In this document: positions 1-7,818 of the stretch, piece after piece | Position numbering within the stretch: position 1 is the stretch's first letter | Layout: every line of letters starts with the position of its first letter | NCBI GenBank assembly: GCA_028696495.1 | Contig: JAQVGY010000022.1 | Span: 1 to 10,753, forward strand | Reading direction: 5' to 3' | DNA: 10,753 bases | Origin: Atribacterota bacterium | GTDB taxonomy: Bacteria > Atribacterota > Phoenicimicrobiia > Phoenicimicrobiales > Stramentimicrobiaceae | The notes under the pieces: model-generated | What the model was told of the DNA's origin: nothing | Database searches by the model: none | Seen by the model: the letters and a program-made list of their open reading frames with translations, nothing else | Program-made: the position numbers and the translations under genes

Positions 1-474
1 AAAAACCATGTTTTAGCATTGCGGCTGGTAGCTGGTTTTGTCTCAGATGAGTTACATGATGGCGCAAAGTACAATCTTGGAGGTAATCTGTCTGAACAAG
101 GACTTAGCACAACAAATACTACTTATTTCTCTTTGAGAGGATTTCCAGACTCATCTTTTATCGGTAATCATCTATTTCTCACTTCTCTGGAATATCGGTT
201 TCCTTTAAAAATGGTAGAGAAAAAGGTTGGATTTAGATGGGCTTCTATTTTTTTAGAGCAAGTTTCTGGAAAATTATTCTGTGATACAGGACATGCCTGG
301 GATAAGACAATATTCCCTGAACAAAAAGATATAAATATGTCTATCGGTGCAGAGCTCGATTTTGTATTTAAGCCCAGGTATACAGAACAATTAATACTAT
401 CCCTGGGAATAGGGAAGGCAATCACAGAGCCTCTGCCTTCTCGTTTTTATGGGCGAATAGGTATATCTTTTTAA
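1..474 (+). CDS. Omp85/BamA-TamA family outer membrane β-barrel protein, C-terminal part (5' end outside window)
   Basis: The reading frame is open from the first base, so the gene starts outside the window; the visible part is 157 residues ending in TAA at 472-474. Visible residues 45-49 read LRGFP, which matches the conserved (V/L)RG(F/Y) loop-6 motif of the Omp85 β-barrel. It is followed by a strand-like SLEYRFPL, a G-x-x-F-x-D-x-G-x-x-W-like segment (GKLFCDTGHAW) and alternating polar/hydrophobic strands. The last residue is Phe, the usual C-terminal signal of outer membrane barrels. Family members insert or transport proteins across the outer membrane; some have N-terminal POTRA domains and others β-propeller repeats. 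The N-terminal half is not visible, so BamA, TamA or a propeller-fused surface antigen cannot be told apart. The gene runs tail to tail into rmlA and the two stop codons overlap. Confidence 0.8.
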   Translation, partial: KNHVLALRLVAGFVSDELHDGAKYNLGGNLSEQGLSTTNTTYFSLRGFPDSSFIGNHLFLTSLEYRFPLKMVEKKVGFRWASIFLEQVSGKLFCDTGHAWDKTIFPEQKDINMSIGAELDFVFKPRYTEQLILSLGIGKAITEPLPSRFYGRIGISF

Positions 475-1541
475 ATTAAACGTACTCTGCTATCATCTGC
501 TAATATAAATCCATAAACTACAGGCATATCATTGGAACGATAAATAGAGACATCTTTTCCAATAAGGCAATTTTGCATACGATGTTTAATATTTTTTATC
601 TGGGTATTTGACATAACAATGCTGTATTCGATTTCGCTATTCTCTACTTCAACTCCGTCGGACAATGAGGTAAAGGGACCAATGTAAGAATTAATTATTC
701 TGGCACCTTCACCAATAACGACCGGTCCCATTATGGTTGAGTTAATAATTTCAACATTTTTGGCTAAATTTACTCTGCCAAATATCTTCGATTTACTGTC
801 GACTCTGGCTTCCTCTAAATCTTTAATAATATCTTCCAGTATTAATCTATTTGCTTCAAGAATATCTTCAGGCTTCCCGGTATCTTTCCACCAGCCATCG
901 ATTATTGTTGCTTCAACATTATATTGATTGTCCACCAGCCACTGAATGGCATCTGTTATTTCTAATTCACCTCTTGCTGAAGGTTTAATACTGTCAATAG
1001 CCTGGTGTATAGTCCTGTCAAAAAAATAAACACCAATCAATGCCAGATCACTCTCAGGTATTTTAGGTTTTTCTACCAGGCGAATTACTTTATTATCTTT
1101 AATCTCTGCTACACCAAATTGTTCCGGATTTTCTACTTTTGTTAATAATATAAAAGCCTGGGGTTTATTTTTTTCAAATTTGTGACGGTATAGACTGACA
1201 CCGTTTTTTAACAGGTTGTCACCTAAAAACATCAGGAATGTTTCATCTCTAAGGAATGGGCGCGCAATTTTTACGGCATGTGCCAGCCCGAGTGGTTCTG
1301 ATTGTAAAATATAATCTATTTTAATTCCCCACCTCTTTCCATCACCGATTGCCATTTTGATATCTTCGCCAGTCTCTTCTCCTATTATGATGCCAACCTC
1401 CTCAATGCCGCATTCGATAATCTTTTCAATACCATATTCTAAAGCAGGTTTATTGGCTAAGGGTATTAAATGTTTGGCACTGGTATGAGTCAAGGGTCTC
1501 AAACGGGTTCCCTTACCTGCGCATAGTATAATTGCTTTCAT
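471..1541 (-). CDS. rmlA: Glucose-1-phosphate thymidylyltransferase, long form (RmlA-type sugar nucleotidyltransferase)
   Basis: Transfers dTMP from dTTP to glucose-1-phosphate, giving dTDP-glucose for dTDP-rhamnose and other surface sugars; cytoplasmic. The 356 residues fit the long-form family (about 350). Residues 1-235 form the Rossmann-like catalytic domain: the nucleotide loop GKGTRLRPLT with Lys23 (residues 9-23), Gln80, GLAHAV (85-90), Asp108 in LGDN, EKP (157-159) and WWKDTGK (217-223). Residues from about 240 show the irregular hexapeptide pattern of a left-handed β-helix (IINSTIMGPVVIGEGARI). Some archaeal relatives with this C-terminal domain also acetylate amino-sugar-1-phosphates; whether this one does is unknown. 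ATG start with a strong GAGGAG site 8 bases upstream. It is 103 bases downstream of ackA with a candidate promoter between, so it may be transcribed separately. Its TAA overlaps the TAA of the outer membrane protein gene. Confidence 0.85.
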   Translation of the reverse strand: MKAIILCAGKGTRLRPLTHTSAKHLIPLANKPALEYGIEKIIECGIEEVGIIIGEETGEDIKMAIGDGKRWGIKIDYILQSEPLGLAHAVKIARPFLRDETFLMFLGDNLLKNGVSLYRHKFEKNKPQAFILLTKVENPEQFGVAEIKDNKVIRLVEKPKIPESDLALIGVYFFDRTIHQAIDSIKPSARGELEITDAIQWLVDNQYNVEATIIDGWWKDTGKPEDILEANRLILEDIIKDLEEARVDSKSKIFGRVNLAKNVEIINSTIMGPVVIGEGARIINSYIGPFTSLSDGVEVENSEIEYSIVMSNTQIKNIKHRMQNCLIGKDVSIYRSNDMPVVYGFILADDSRVRLI

Positions 1542-1587
1542 CTATCTTCTCCTCAATTTACTATGAATTTTAATTATTTTTGTAAAC

Positions 1588-1615
1588 ATTATCCGGGGCT
1601 GATAAATAGCGACAA
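1588..1615 (-). promoter_or_regulatory. Candidate promoter for rmlA overlapping a small inverted repeat
   Basis: On the minus strand TTGTCG (1615-1610) is followed after 16 bases by GATAAT (1593-1588), matching 4/6 and 5/6 of the σ70 hexamers and lying about 50 bases before the rmlA ATG. Within the spacer and -10 element sits an inverted repeat TTATC-N7-GATAA (1589-1605) whose loop is a GC-rich patch (CGGGGCT) in otherwise very AT-rich DNA. This could be an operator or a weak hairpin. Based on pattern only. Confidence 0.3.
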
Positions 1616-1644
1616 AAGTTATACCTGACACAAAAATTAATTTT

Positions 1645-2952
1645 TTATGATAATTCTTCTTGTTCCTTTTTATATGCTCTTTCTCTCATCAAATTCTTAT
1701 AGTCTTTTTCTTGAAAAGTATATTTAAAATTAGTATGAATATCGTAGCGGCCCTCAATTAATGCAACTACATCTTCCACAAAGACTAATTCTTCATCAGT
1801 AGGAATAACAAATATTTTAACCTTTGAGTCTGGTGCTGAAATATCGGATTCTTTATTTCTTGTTCTTGCTACACTATTCTTTTTGGAATCATATCTAATT
1901 CCAAACAATTCTAAGCCTTCTAATATTTTACTACGAGTCGTGGTGCTCATTTCACCAACACCTGCAGTAAAAATTAGGGCATCCAGTCGACCCAACGCGG
2001 CTGCATAGGCGCCAATATATTTTTTTAACCTGTAGACTTCCATTTCTACGGCAAGCATTGCTCTCTCTTCTCCATTATTAGCAGCTTTTACTACATCTCT
2101 TCTATCTGTATACTTCCCGGTAATTCCTAATATTCCACTTTTCTTGTTCAAAATACTGTCAATCTCCTGGGGAGATAAAGATTCTTTTTGCATCACATAG
2201 AAGTCTAAAGCAGCATCATGGTCTCCTGCCCTGGTGCCCATAATAGCTCCCTCCAAAGGAGTAAACCCCATACTGGTATCATAGGACAATCCGTTTTTAA
2301 CGGCATTTATGCTTACCCCATTTCCAATATGGCAGCTTATAAGATTGCATTGAAAAGGATCTTTATTCAATAGAACTGCTGCCCTTTTGGCAACATACAA
2401 TAAAGAAGTGCCATGAAAACCATACCTTCTAATTCTATATTTTTCATACCATTCATAGGGGACAGCATACATATATACATGTGCTGGCATAGTCTGATGC
2501 CATGCAGTATCCATTATGGCAGCATGGGGAATATCTGGTAATAATTCCATAGCTGCCTCAATACCCATAATATTTGGAGGATTATGCAAAGGAGCTAATA
2601 CCGATAATTCTTTAAAAGTTTTCAACACTTCCTGGTTTATGAGAACAGATTTGGCGAACTTTTCACCACCATGTACCACCCTGTGACCAATTGCTGCGAT
2701 ATCAGACAATTTCTTAATAGCTCCATATTCGGGATGAATAAGGGTATCGATAATCAATTTTATAGCTTCCCTGTGGCTAGGACAATCCTGTTTTAAGGTT
2801 ACCTTTTCTTTATGATTGACTTCATGGACACAGAAAGAGTTTCCTACTGTCACCCTTTCTACAATTCCTTTAGCTATAATCTCCTTATTAGTCCAATTGT
2901 AAAGCTGGTATTTTACTGAGGAGCTGCCACAATTTAAAGATAAAATAATCAT
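1645..2952 (-). CDS. ackA: Acetate kinase
   Basis: Catalyses acetyl-phosphate + ADP to acetate + ATP, the energy-yielding last step of acetate fermentation; cytoplasmic ASKHA-fold enzyme. N-terminal LNCGSSSVKYQL (6-17) is the phosphate-binding signature. Catalytic residues fall at the same numbers as in the Methanosarcina thermophila enzyme: Arg91 (GHRVVHGG), His123 (LAPLHNPPN), Asp148 (MDTAWHQTMP), His180 (GFHGTS), His208 (CHIGNG), Arg241 (GTRAGDHD) and Arg285 (TDRRD); the Glu-rich IPTDEEL is at 383-389. Position 184, normally His in GFHGTSH, is Leu, and Phe284 is Arg. At 435 residues it is about 35 longer than E. coli AckA (400); the surplus is a charged C-terminal tail. ATG start with AGGAGA about 7 bases upstream. 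It follows nagB by 200 bases and has a probable promoter of its own. No phosphotransacetylase gene is in the window. Confidence 0.93.
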   Translation of the reverse strand: MIILSLNCGSSSVKYQLYNWTNKEIIAKGIVERVTVGNSFCVHEVNHKEKVTLKQDCPSHREAIKLIIDTLIHPEYGAIKKLSDIAAIGHRVVHGGEKFAKSVLINQEVLKTFKELSVLAPLHNPPNIMGIEAAMELLPDIPHAAIMDTAWHQTMPAHVYMYAVPYEWYEKYRIRRYGFHGTSLLYVAKRAAVLLNKDPFQCNLISCHIGNGVSINAVKNGLSYDTSMGFTPLEGAIMGTRAGDHDAALDFYVMQKESLSPQEIDSILNKKSGILGITGKYTDRRDVVKAANNGEERAMLAVEMEVYRLKKYIGAYAAALGRLDALIFTAGVGEMSTTTRSKILEGLELFGIRYDSKKNSVARTRNKESDISAPDSKVKIFVIPTDEELVFVEDVVALIEGRYDIHTNFKYTFQEKDYKNLMRERAYKKEQEELS

Positions 2953-3039
2953 ACTAATCTTCTCCTGCCTTTTTATTTTAAATGTTTTTTATTGATAGCA
3001 TTGAGCCTGTAATCCTTTATTTTTTTACACTTATTTCTT

Positions 3040-3069
3040 ATCTTAATTAATATAAAGAGTGGTTGTCAA
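3040..3069 (-). promoter_or_regulatory. Probable σ70-type promoter for ackA
   Basis: On the minus strand a perfect TTGACA (3069-3064) is followed after 18 bases by TAAGAT (3045-3040, 4/6 match to TATAAT). It lies in the 200-base gap between nagB and ackA, roughly 90 bases before the ackA ATG, surrounded by very AT-rich sequence. This is the best -35 hexamer among the intergenic gaps and suggests that ackA can be expressed apart from the upstream sugar genes. Confidence 0.45.
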
Positions 3070-3152
3070 GAAAAGTATTCAATTAAAACATTTTAAAATT
3101 AATAAATTTTTTAAATATACATTGAGGATGAGATGAGAAGTATGAGAGGATA

Positions 3153-3878
3153 TCAAACATCCCTGGCAGCATCTTTATCAACAATAATGGTTACATCTCG
3201 ATGTAGCTGAAGGAGGCTTGCCGGCACCTCTGTGTTGACTTTTCCATTGATGGTCTTTGCTATAGCGGGAGCCTTTTTCATACCACTGGCTAAGAGAATA
3301 ATCTGTTTTGCTTTCATGATTGTTCCCATACCCATTGTGAGGGCTTTTCTGGGGACATCTTCAATATCATTAAAAAACCTGGAATTGGCTTCTATAGTAG
3401 CCTGAGACAAATTCACCAGATGGGTCTTGCTATTTAAAGCAATTGCTGGTTCATTGAAACCAATATGACCATTATCACCGATTCCTAAAAATTGCAGGTC
3501 TATACCACCTTTTTTTTCAATGAGAGATTCGTAATACCGGCATTCTTTCTGGACATCTTTTGTGACTCCATCTGGTATGAATACATTTTCTTTTTTGATG
3601 TTTATATTATTAAAAAAGGTCTGCCACATATAATAATTATAACTCTGCGGGTGTTCAGGCGATAGTCCATAGTATTCATCCAGATTGAAAGTAATCACTT
3701 GAGAGAAGTCTATCTCTCCTTTACGAAATCTTTTTATCAATTCCTGATACATACCCAACGGTGTCTGCCCGGTAGGTAAACCCAAAACTGTATTTTTCTT
3801 TCTGCTTATTTGAGCAGCAACTATCCCTGCTGCCTGCATACTGAGTTCTTTATAGTTTTTTACCTTTATAATATTCAT
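3153..3878 (-). CDS. nagB: Glucosamine-6-phosphate deaminase
   Basis: Converts glucosamine-6-phosphate to fructose-6-phosphate and ammonia, joining amino-sugar breakdown to glycolysis; cytoplasmic. The phosphate loop LPTGQTPLGMY lies at 34-44, FNLDEYYGL (64-72) holds the proton-transfer Asp67, and GIGDNGHIGFNEP (132-144) holds His138 and Glu143, matching His143 and Glu148 of E. coli NagB. E. coli Asp141 corresponds to Asn136 here, a substitution I recall as common in Gram-positive-type NagB enzymes. The later ANSRFF, TMGMGTI and LLQLHRDV segments are also typical. With 241 residues it is the short, Bacillus-like form rather than the 266-residue, GlcNAc-6-P-activated E. coli form; the missing C-terminal part suggests simpler regulation (inference). 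ATG start with AAAGGGG 7 bases upstream. It directly follows the phosphofructokinase gene (97-base gap), which uses its product. Confidence 0.93.
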   Translation of the reverse strand: MNIIKVKNYKELSMQAAGIVAAQISRKKNTVLGLPTGQTPLGMYQELIKRFRKGEIDFSQVITFNLDEYYGLSPEHPQSYNYYMWQTFFNNINIKKENVFIPDGVTKDVQKECRYYESLIEKKGGIDLQFLGIGDNGHIGFNEPAIALNSKTHLVNLSQATIEANSRFFNDIEDVPRKALTMGMGTIMKAKQIILLASGMKKAPAIAKTINGKVNTEVPASLLQLHRDVTIIVDKDAARDV

Positions 3879-3975
3879 ATCTGTGCCCCTTTCCCCAAAC
3901 CGCTTAACCTATCACTTTATAAAATCATAATATATAATTTTACCAGTAAATAATATAGCAGAGCAAGACAACCTC

Positions 3976-5172
3976 TTAAAATTTTATATATTTCAACTCA
4001 CTGTAAGCAGGAAGCTCTCCGACCAGGGGTTTAATATAATCAAGGTATTTATCGGTGACAAAGTTACCTCTGGTATTGATATATTTGTCATCAAGCGGTT
4101 TTATTCCTAATGCTACCTCATCCAGGGAGATGGCACTCAATTTTATACGATAGGGAGAGGAACTGGCTCGAAGTATGGAAACCATTACCCCCGAAACATC
4201 CTCTTCTGCCAATTCTATTGCCTTTACACCACAAAGATAGGCTTCTTCTAAATCTACCTTACTGGCCCGGTCAATGGCACACATTGATAAAGATTCAGTA
4301 ATCTGAAATTCTCCGCGGTAATCAGTCTCTTTGCTGATTAATTTATGCAGATTAAGGGCTGCACTTCCTCCTCCCATAGCACCAAATTCAAAATCGGTAG
4401 TATCGTTCTTTATATTTAGACTGGCTACAAAACTCTTGTCTTCCCATAATATTCCCTCCCCACAAACAATAGATACCCAGCCATATTTTTTGATGCACTT
4501 TTTAACATCTGATAAAAACTTCTTTTTCGATAAGGGCCTTTCAGGTATATAAATAAGATGTGGTGCATCTGATTCTCTTTTCTTAGCCAATGCTGCAGAT
4601 GCTGCTAACCATCCGGTATTTCTTCCAACAGTCTGCAAAATGACATACTTATCAACACTTTGCATATCATGTGCCAGTCTTCCAGCCTGTTGTACAGAGA
4701 GGCCGATATATCTTGCTGCAGAGGCGAAGCCCGGGGCATGGTCTGTCCCACAGAGATCATTGTCTACGGTTTTAGGGATTCCTATTACATTTATAGCATA
4801 ACCATTTTTTTTACAATACTGCCCTATTTGCCGGTTAAGCTGCATAGTTCCGTTTCCTCCGATAAGGAAAAGATGACCGATATCATATTTTTTAAATATT
4901 TTCAGTATAAGAGGAAAATCTCTCTCTTTTAATATATAGCGGCTGGAGCCAAGAATTGATGATGGCGTATGCCATAGGCGCTTTATGGCATATGGCTCTT
5001 CTTTTCCCAGGTCTACAATTCTATCCTGCAAAAATCCTATAATTCCATCCCTCATTCCCAGTATATGTTTAATTTTATCTGATTTAAGCCCCTTTTCAAT
5101 AAGTCCACACAGACTGGAGTTAATTACTGAAGTAGGCCCACCCAATTGGCCAATAAGAGCATTTTTTTTCAT
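3976..5172 (-). CDS. Phosphofructokinase of the PPi-type (PFP) lineage; phosphoryl donor uncertain
   Basis: Phosphorylates fructose-6-phosphate to fructose-1,6-bisphosphate in glycolysis; cytoplasmic. The 398 residues fit the roughly 400-residue bacterial PFP group better than 320-residue E. coli PfkA. Seen in order: the N-terminal loop IGQLGGPTSVIN (7-18), FLIGGNGTM (102-110), IPKTVDNDL (132-140) with catalytic Asp137 and Asp139, TDHAPGFASAA (143-153), VGRNTGWLAA, and later IPERPLS and CGEG. In this family two positions set donor use, 104 and 124 in E. coli numbering: Gly/Gly in ATP enzymes and Asp/Lys in PPi enzymes. Here they are Gly108 and Lys134, a mixed pair, and the Mg-binding Asp103 equivalent is Asn107. 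Phylogenetic type is therefore PFP-like, while ATP use is possible. ATG start with AAGGA 6 bases upstream. It sits between the permease and nagB genes, consistent with taking NagB's fructose-6-P forward. Confidence 0.85.
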   Translation of the reverse strand: MKKNALIGQLGGPTSVINSSLCGLIEKGLKSDKIKHILGMRDGIIGFLQDRIVDLGKEEPYAIKRLWHTPSSILGSSRYILKERDFPLILKIFKKYDIGHLFLIGGNGTMQLNRQIGQYCKKNGYAINVIGIPKTVDNDLCGTDHAPGFASAARYIGLSVQQAGRLAHDMQSVDKYVILQTVGRNTGWLAASAALAKKRESDAPHLIYIPERPLSKKKFLSDVKKCIKKYGWVSIVCGEGILWEDKSFVASLNIKNDTTDFEFGAMGGGSAALNLHKLISKETDYRGEFQITESLSMCAIDRASKVDLEEAYLCGVKAIELAEEDVSGVMVSILRASSSPYRIKLSAISLDEVALGIKPLDDKYINTRGNFVTDKYLDYIKPLVGELPAYSELKYIKF

Positions 5173-5266
5173 AGATATTCCTTATAACTGATTCAATTCT
5201 TACTATATTTTTTTGAAAATATATTTATATTTGTTAAATATTTTTACTGCTTTCCTTAAAATAGAA

Positions 5267-6217
5267 TTACTGCCTGAACTTAGAATAGGTGTCAAAACCC
5301 ACCGCCGACAGAATAATGGCTCCTTTCACCACATACTGTACATAGATATGGATACCCATCAGGTTAAAGACATTGGCAATAATAGTCAGCAATAACACTC
5401 CTACCAGGGTCCTGACTACCGAACCCTCGCCTCCCGATACACTCGTTCCGCCGATAACCGTAGAGGCAATGGCGTCAAGTTCATAGCCCTGTCCTGCCAG
5501 AGGAGTGACCGATAGAAGCCTGGAAGCATAAACAACCCCGGACATGGCTGCCATTAAACCCCCTACTACAAAGGTAAGGATGTGGTAATAATCGACCTGC
5601 ACTCCGGATAGTCTTGCTGCTTCTTTATTTCCTCCCAGAGCACAGGTATACCTTCCCAATCTGGTTCTCTCTAAAATAAATTGCCAGAAGGCTACCATAA
5701 TAATGAGCAGTATTACCGGAAATGGTATTGGCCCGAGGTAACCGGTACCAATAAAGGCAAAGTCAGGTGCCTCTACATAGAGAGGATAACCCCCGGTATA
5801 TAGATAAGCCAGACCTCTTATGATAGTCATAGTACCCAATGTGGCAATGATAGCAGGGATATGTATTTTTGCTGCTAAAAATCCGTTAAAAAGCCCGATG
5901 AGAGCACCCATTATCAAAACCAGTACTATGGCAAGACCCCAGTGCATATAATATTGTAAACCCACACACATAGCTGCCGTTAAAACCAATGTGGAACCAA
6001 CAGATATATCAAAACCCCCGCCAATAATGACAAAGGTGGTTCCGATAGCCATGATACCTATGATGGAACTCTGTCTGAGAACATTGAGAATATTCACCCA
6101 GGACAGAAAACCCGGGGTAATAATGGATAATAAAATACATAATAACAAAAATATAAATAAAATACCGTTTTTATTTATTATATACAGGTATCTCTGTAAA
6201 TTTATCTTTTTTTCCAT
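5267..6217 (-). CDS. Sugar ABC transporter permease, RbsC-type (BPD_transp_2 family)
   Basis: Integral inner-membrane subunit that forms the transport path for a sugar delivered by the periplasmic binding protein. The 316 residues are almost entirely hydrophobic, with about 8-10 predicted membrane segments beginning at residues 18-38. Two family hallmarks are visible: GGGFDISVGS (66-75, like GGIDLSVGS of RbsC) and GGTSVSGGEGSV (256-267), the cytoplasmic loop expected to contact the ATPase. The stretch between them has the usual AAKIHIPAIIATLGTM. Transporters of this class (CUT2) import ribose, galactose, xylose, autoinducer-2 and others, so the substrate cannot be named. ATG start; an AAGGA site lies only 3 bases upstream, closer than usual. 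It follows the ATPase gene by 62 bases and precedes the phosphofructokinase gene by 94. Confidence 0.92.
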   Translation of the reverse strand: MEKKINLQRYLYIINKNGILFIFLLLCILLSIITPGFLSWVNILNVLRQSSIIGIMAIGTTFVIIGGGFDISVGSTLVLTAAMCVGLQYYMHWGLAIVLVLIMGALIGLFNGFLAAKIHIPAIIATLGTMTIIRGLAYLYTGGYPLYVEAPDFAFIGTGYLGPIPFPVILLIIMVAFWQFILERTRLGRYTCALGGNKEAARLSGVQVDYYHILTFVVGGLMAAMSGVVYASRLLSVTPLAGQGYELDAIASTVIGGTSVSGGEGSVVRTLVGVLLLTIIANVFNLMGIHIYVQYVVKGAIILSAVGFDTYSKFRQ

Positions 6218-6279
6218 AATTCCTTCTCTATCTGTCTTTTACTTTACTTTATAATTTTTTATTTCAAGGGAAAATTGCT

Positions 6280-7818
6280 TTATTCTTCTTTCAATATTGT
6301 TCTCATAATCTCTTCCTGGCTGACACCATGTTTAAATTCAGCTGAAATTTTTCCCTGGCTCAAAACTATAATCCTATCAGAGACTTTGACCACCTCGGAA
6401 ACTTCAGAAGAGATAAAAATAATACAAACACCCGTTTCAGCCAGCTTACGTACGATGTTATATATTTCCAGCTTGGCTTTGACATCAATTCCCTGTGTTG
6501 GTTCATCCATAATCAATACTATCGGATTGGCCTGTAACCACTTTGAAATTGCTACCTTCTGCTGATTTCCTCCACTAAGATATCTGGTAATCTGTTTTAC
6601 GCCTGATGTTTTTATATCTAATTTCTCTATAGCCCTTCTGGTAGCAGCAATCTCTTTACCCGATAATATCACCCCTTTACTGGTAAATTGTTCCAGGGTA
6701 GGAAGGGTAATGTTTTTGTACAATTCCAGCATCAGGATAAGAGCATCTTTTTTTCTATCTTCTGGTACCAGTGAAACACCATGGTTCACTGCATCTAAAG
6801 GTGAGCGGAATCTGACTGGTTTATTATTTATAATTATACTTCCATCCTCCAGCCTGTCAGCCCCAAAAAGTAGCCTGGATAATTCTGTTTTACCTGCTCC
6901 CCTCAAGCCGGCAATCCCTAAAACCTCACCGGCAAAGAGTTCAAAGGAAATACCATTTACTCTGGGCTTTCTCTTCAGATTCTTCACCTGTAAAACAACC
7001 TTTTCTCTCTTTTTTACCTCAGTAAAGACCGAGGTATAGGCATTTTTCAAGCTCTCACCAACCATCATGGTAACTACCTTTTCCCGATTTACATCTTTGA
7101 TGGGAACAGTGTTAATCTTTTTTCCATCTCTCAGCACTGTAATTCTATCGGCAATTTTAAATACCTCACCTAAAAGGTGAGTGATGTACAGCACGCTTAT
7201 CTTATTTGATTTGAGCTCAGATATGATTCTAAAAAGATGTTCTACCTCATTTTCTGATAAGGAAGCTGTTGGTTCATCCATAATAATAAATTTTACTTTA
7301 TGGATAAGTGCTTTGAGTATCTCTACAAGTTTCTGTTCTGCTACCCCCAGGTTTCTTACTTTTTCAAAGGGAGGAAGTTCAAAACCAAGTTGTTTGGTAA
7401 TAGAAAGATACTGTTCATAAATCTTTTTTTCGTCCAGTATACCTAAAGAGGTAAAATGCTCTACTCCTAAAAATATATTCTGTATAACAGTTAATTGTGG
7501 TATTAGACTATTTTCCTGATAAATAACACTGAGCCCGCTTTGAAAAGCCTGGGCAGGAGAAGTAAATTCCACCTTCTGATTATCAAAGTATATCTCTCCC
7601 GAATCCTTTTTATAGGCTCCTACTACCAATTTAATAAGAGTAGATTTACCGGCACCATTCTCGCCTACCAATGCGTGAACTTCACCTTTATTGATTTCCA
7701 AATCTATCTCATTCAGGGCTATTACACCTGGAAAGGCTTTTTTCAATTTTACAATCTTCAATAAAGGATAGTCATCGGTCTCTTTATCTGTCCCTATCTT
7801 CTCTTTTACTGCTTTAAT
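6280..7818 (-). CDS. Sugar ABC transporter ATP-binding protein, RbsA/MglA-type, two ATPase domains
   Basis: Fused double ATPase that powers the RbsC-type permease from the cytoplasmic face. Numbered from the TTG at 7761: domain 1 has Walker A GENGAGKST (33-41), the degenerate signature LGVAEQKLVEI and Walker B FIIMDEPTASL. Domain 2 has the altered Walker A GLRGAGKTEL, a proper LSGGNQQKV signature and Walker B VLIMDEPTQGID. One canonical and one degenerate site per chain is normal for this family. Start choice: TTG at 7761 gives 493 residues but has no Shine-Dalgarno site and cuts into the first strand (PLLKIVKLKKAFPGV aligns with RbsA LLQLKGIDKAFPGV). The frame is open further upstream, and an ATT at 7818-7816, 5 bases after AGGTGAT, would give 512 residues (E. 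coli RbsA about 501) with a 13-base overlap with the upstream gene. ATT is preferred here; the conservative alternative is 6280-7761. Confidence 0.85.
   Translation of the reverse strand: MKAVKEKIGTDKETDDYPLLKIVKLKKAFPGVIALNEIDLEINKGEVHALVGENGAGKSTLIKLVVGAYKKDSGEIYFDNQKVEFTSPAQAFQSGLSVIYQENSLIPQLTVIQNIFLGVEHFTSLGILDEKKIYEQYLSITKQLGFELPPFEKVRNLGVAEQKLVEILKALIHKVKFIIMDEPTASLSENEVEHLFRIISELKSNKISVLYITHLLGEVFKIADRITVLRDGKKINTVPIKDVNREKVVTMMVGESLKNAYTSVFTEVKKREKVVLQVKNLKRKPRVNGISFELFAGEVLGIAGLRGAGKTELSRLLFGADRLEDGSIIINNKPVRFRSPLDAVNHGVSLVPEDRKKDALILMLELYKNITLPTLEQFTSKGVILSGKEIAATRRAIEKLDIKTSGVKQITRYLSGGNQQKVAISKWLQANPIVLIMDEPTQGIDVKAKLEIYNIVRKLAETGVCIIFISSEVSEVVKVSDRIIVLSQGKISAEFKHGVSQEEIMRTILKEE

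Noticed and set aside
168..425. 85-codon minus-strand frame opposite the Omp85 gene
   Set aside because: No ribosome binding site and the opposite strand carries a convincing β-barrel sequence with the LRGF motif and a C-terminal Phe.
2953..3152. Riboswitch or small RNA in the nagB-ackA gap
   Set aside because: No stable GC-containing helices or recognisable conserved RNA motif were visible; the gap is AT-rich and explained by a promoter and leader.
3939..3950. TTTAC-CA-GTAAA inverted repeat between the PFK and nagB genes as an operator
   Set aside because: Five-base arms in very AT-rich DNA are expected by chance, and no matching copy was seen in the other gaps.
6710..7039. 109-codon open frame on the + strand, antisense to the ABC ATPase gene
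   Set aside because: Contained within a clearly coding region; Ser/Leu-rich translation typical of an antisense shadow.
5267..7818. Assigning the transporter as a ribose system (rbsA/rbsC)
   Set aside because: The family covers many sugars; the binding-protein pocket differs from RbsB and no ribokinase or RbsD is nearby, so ribose-specific symbols are not justified.
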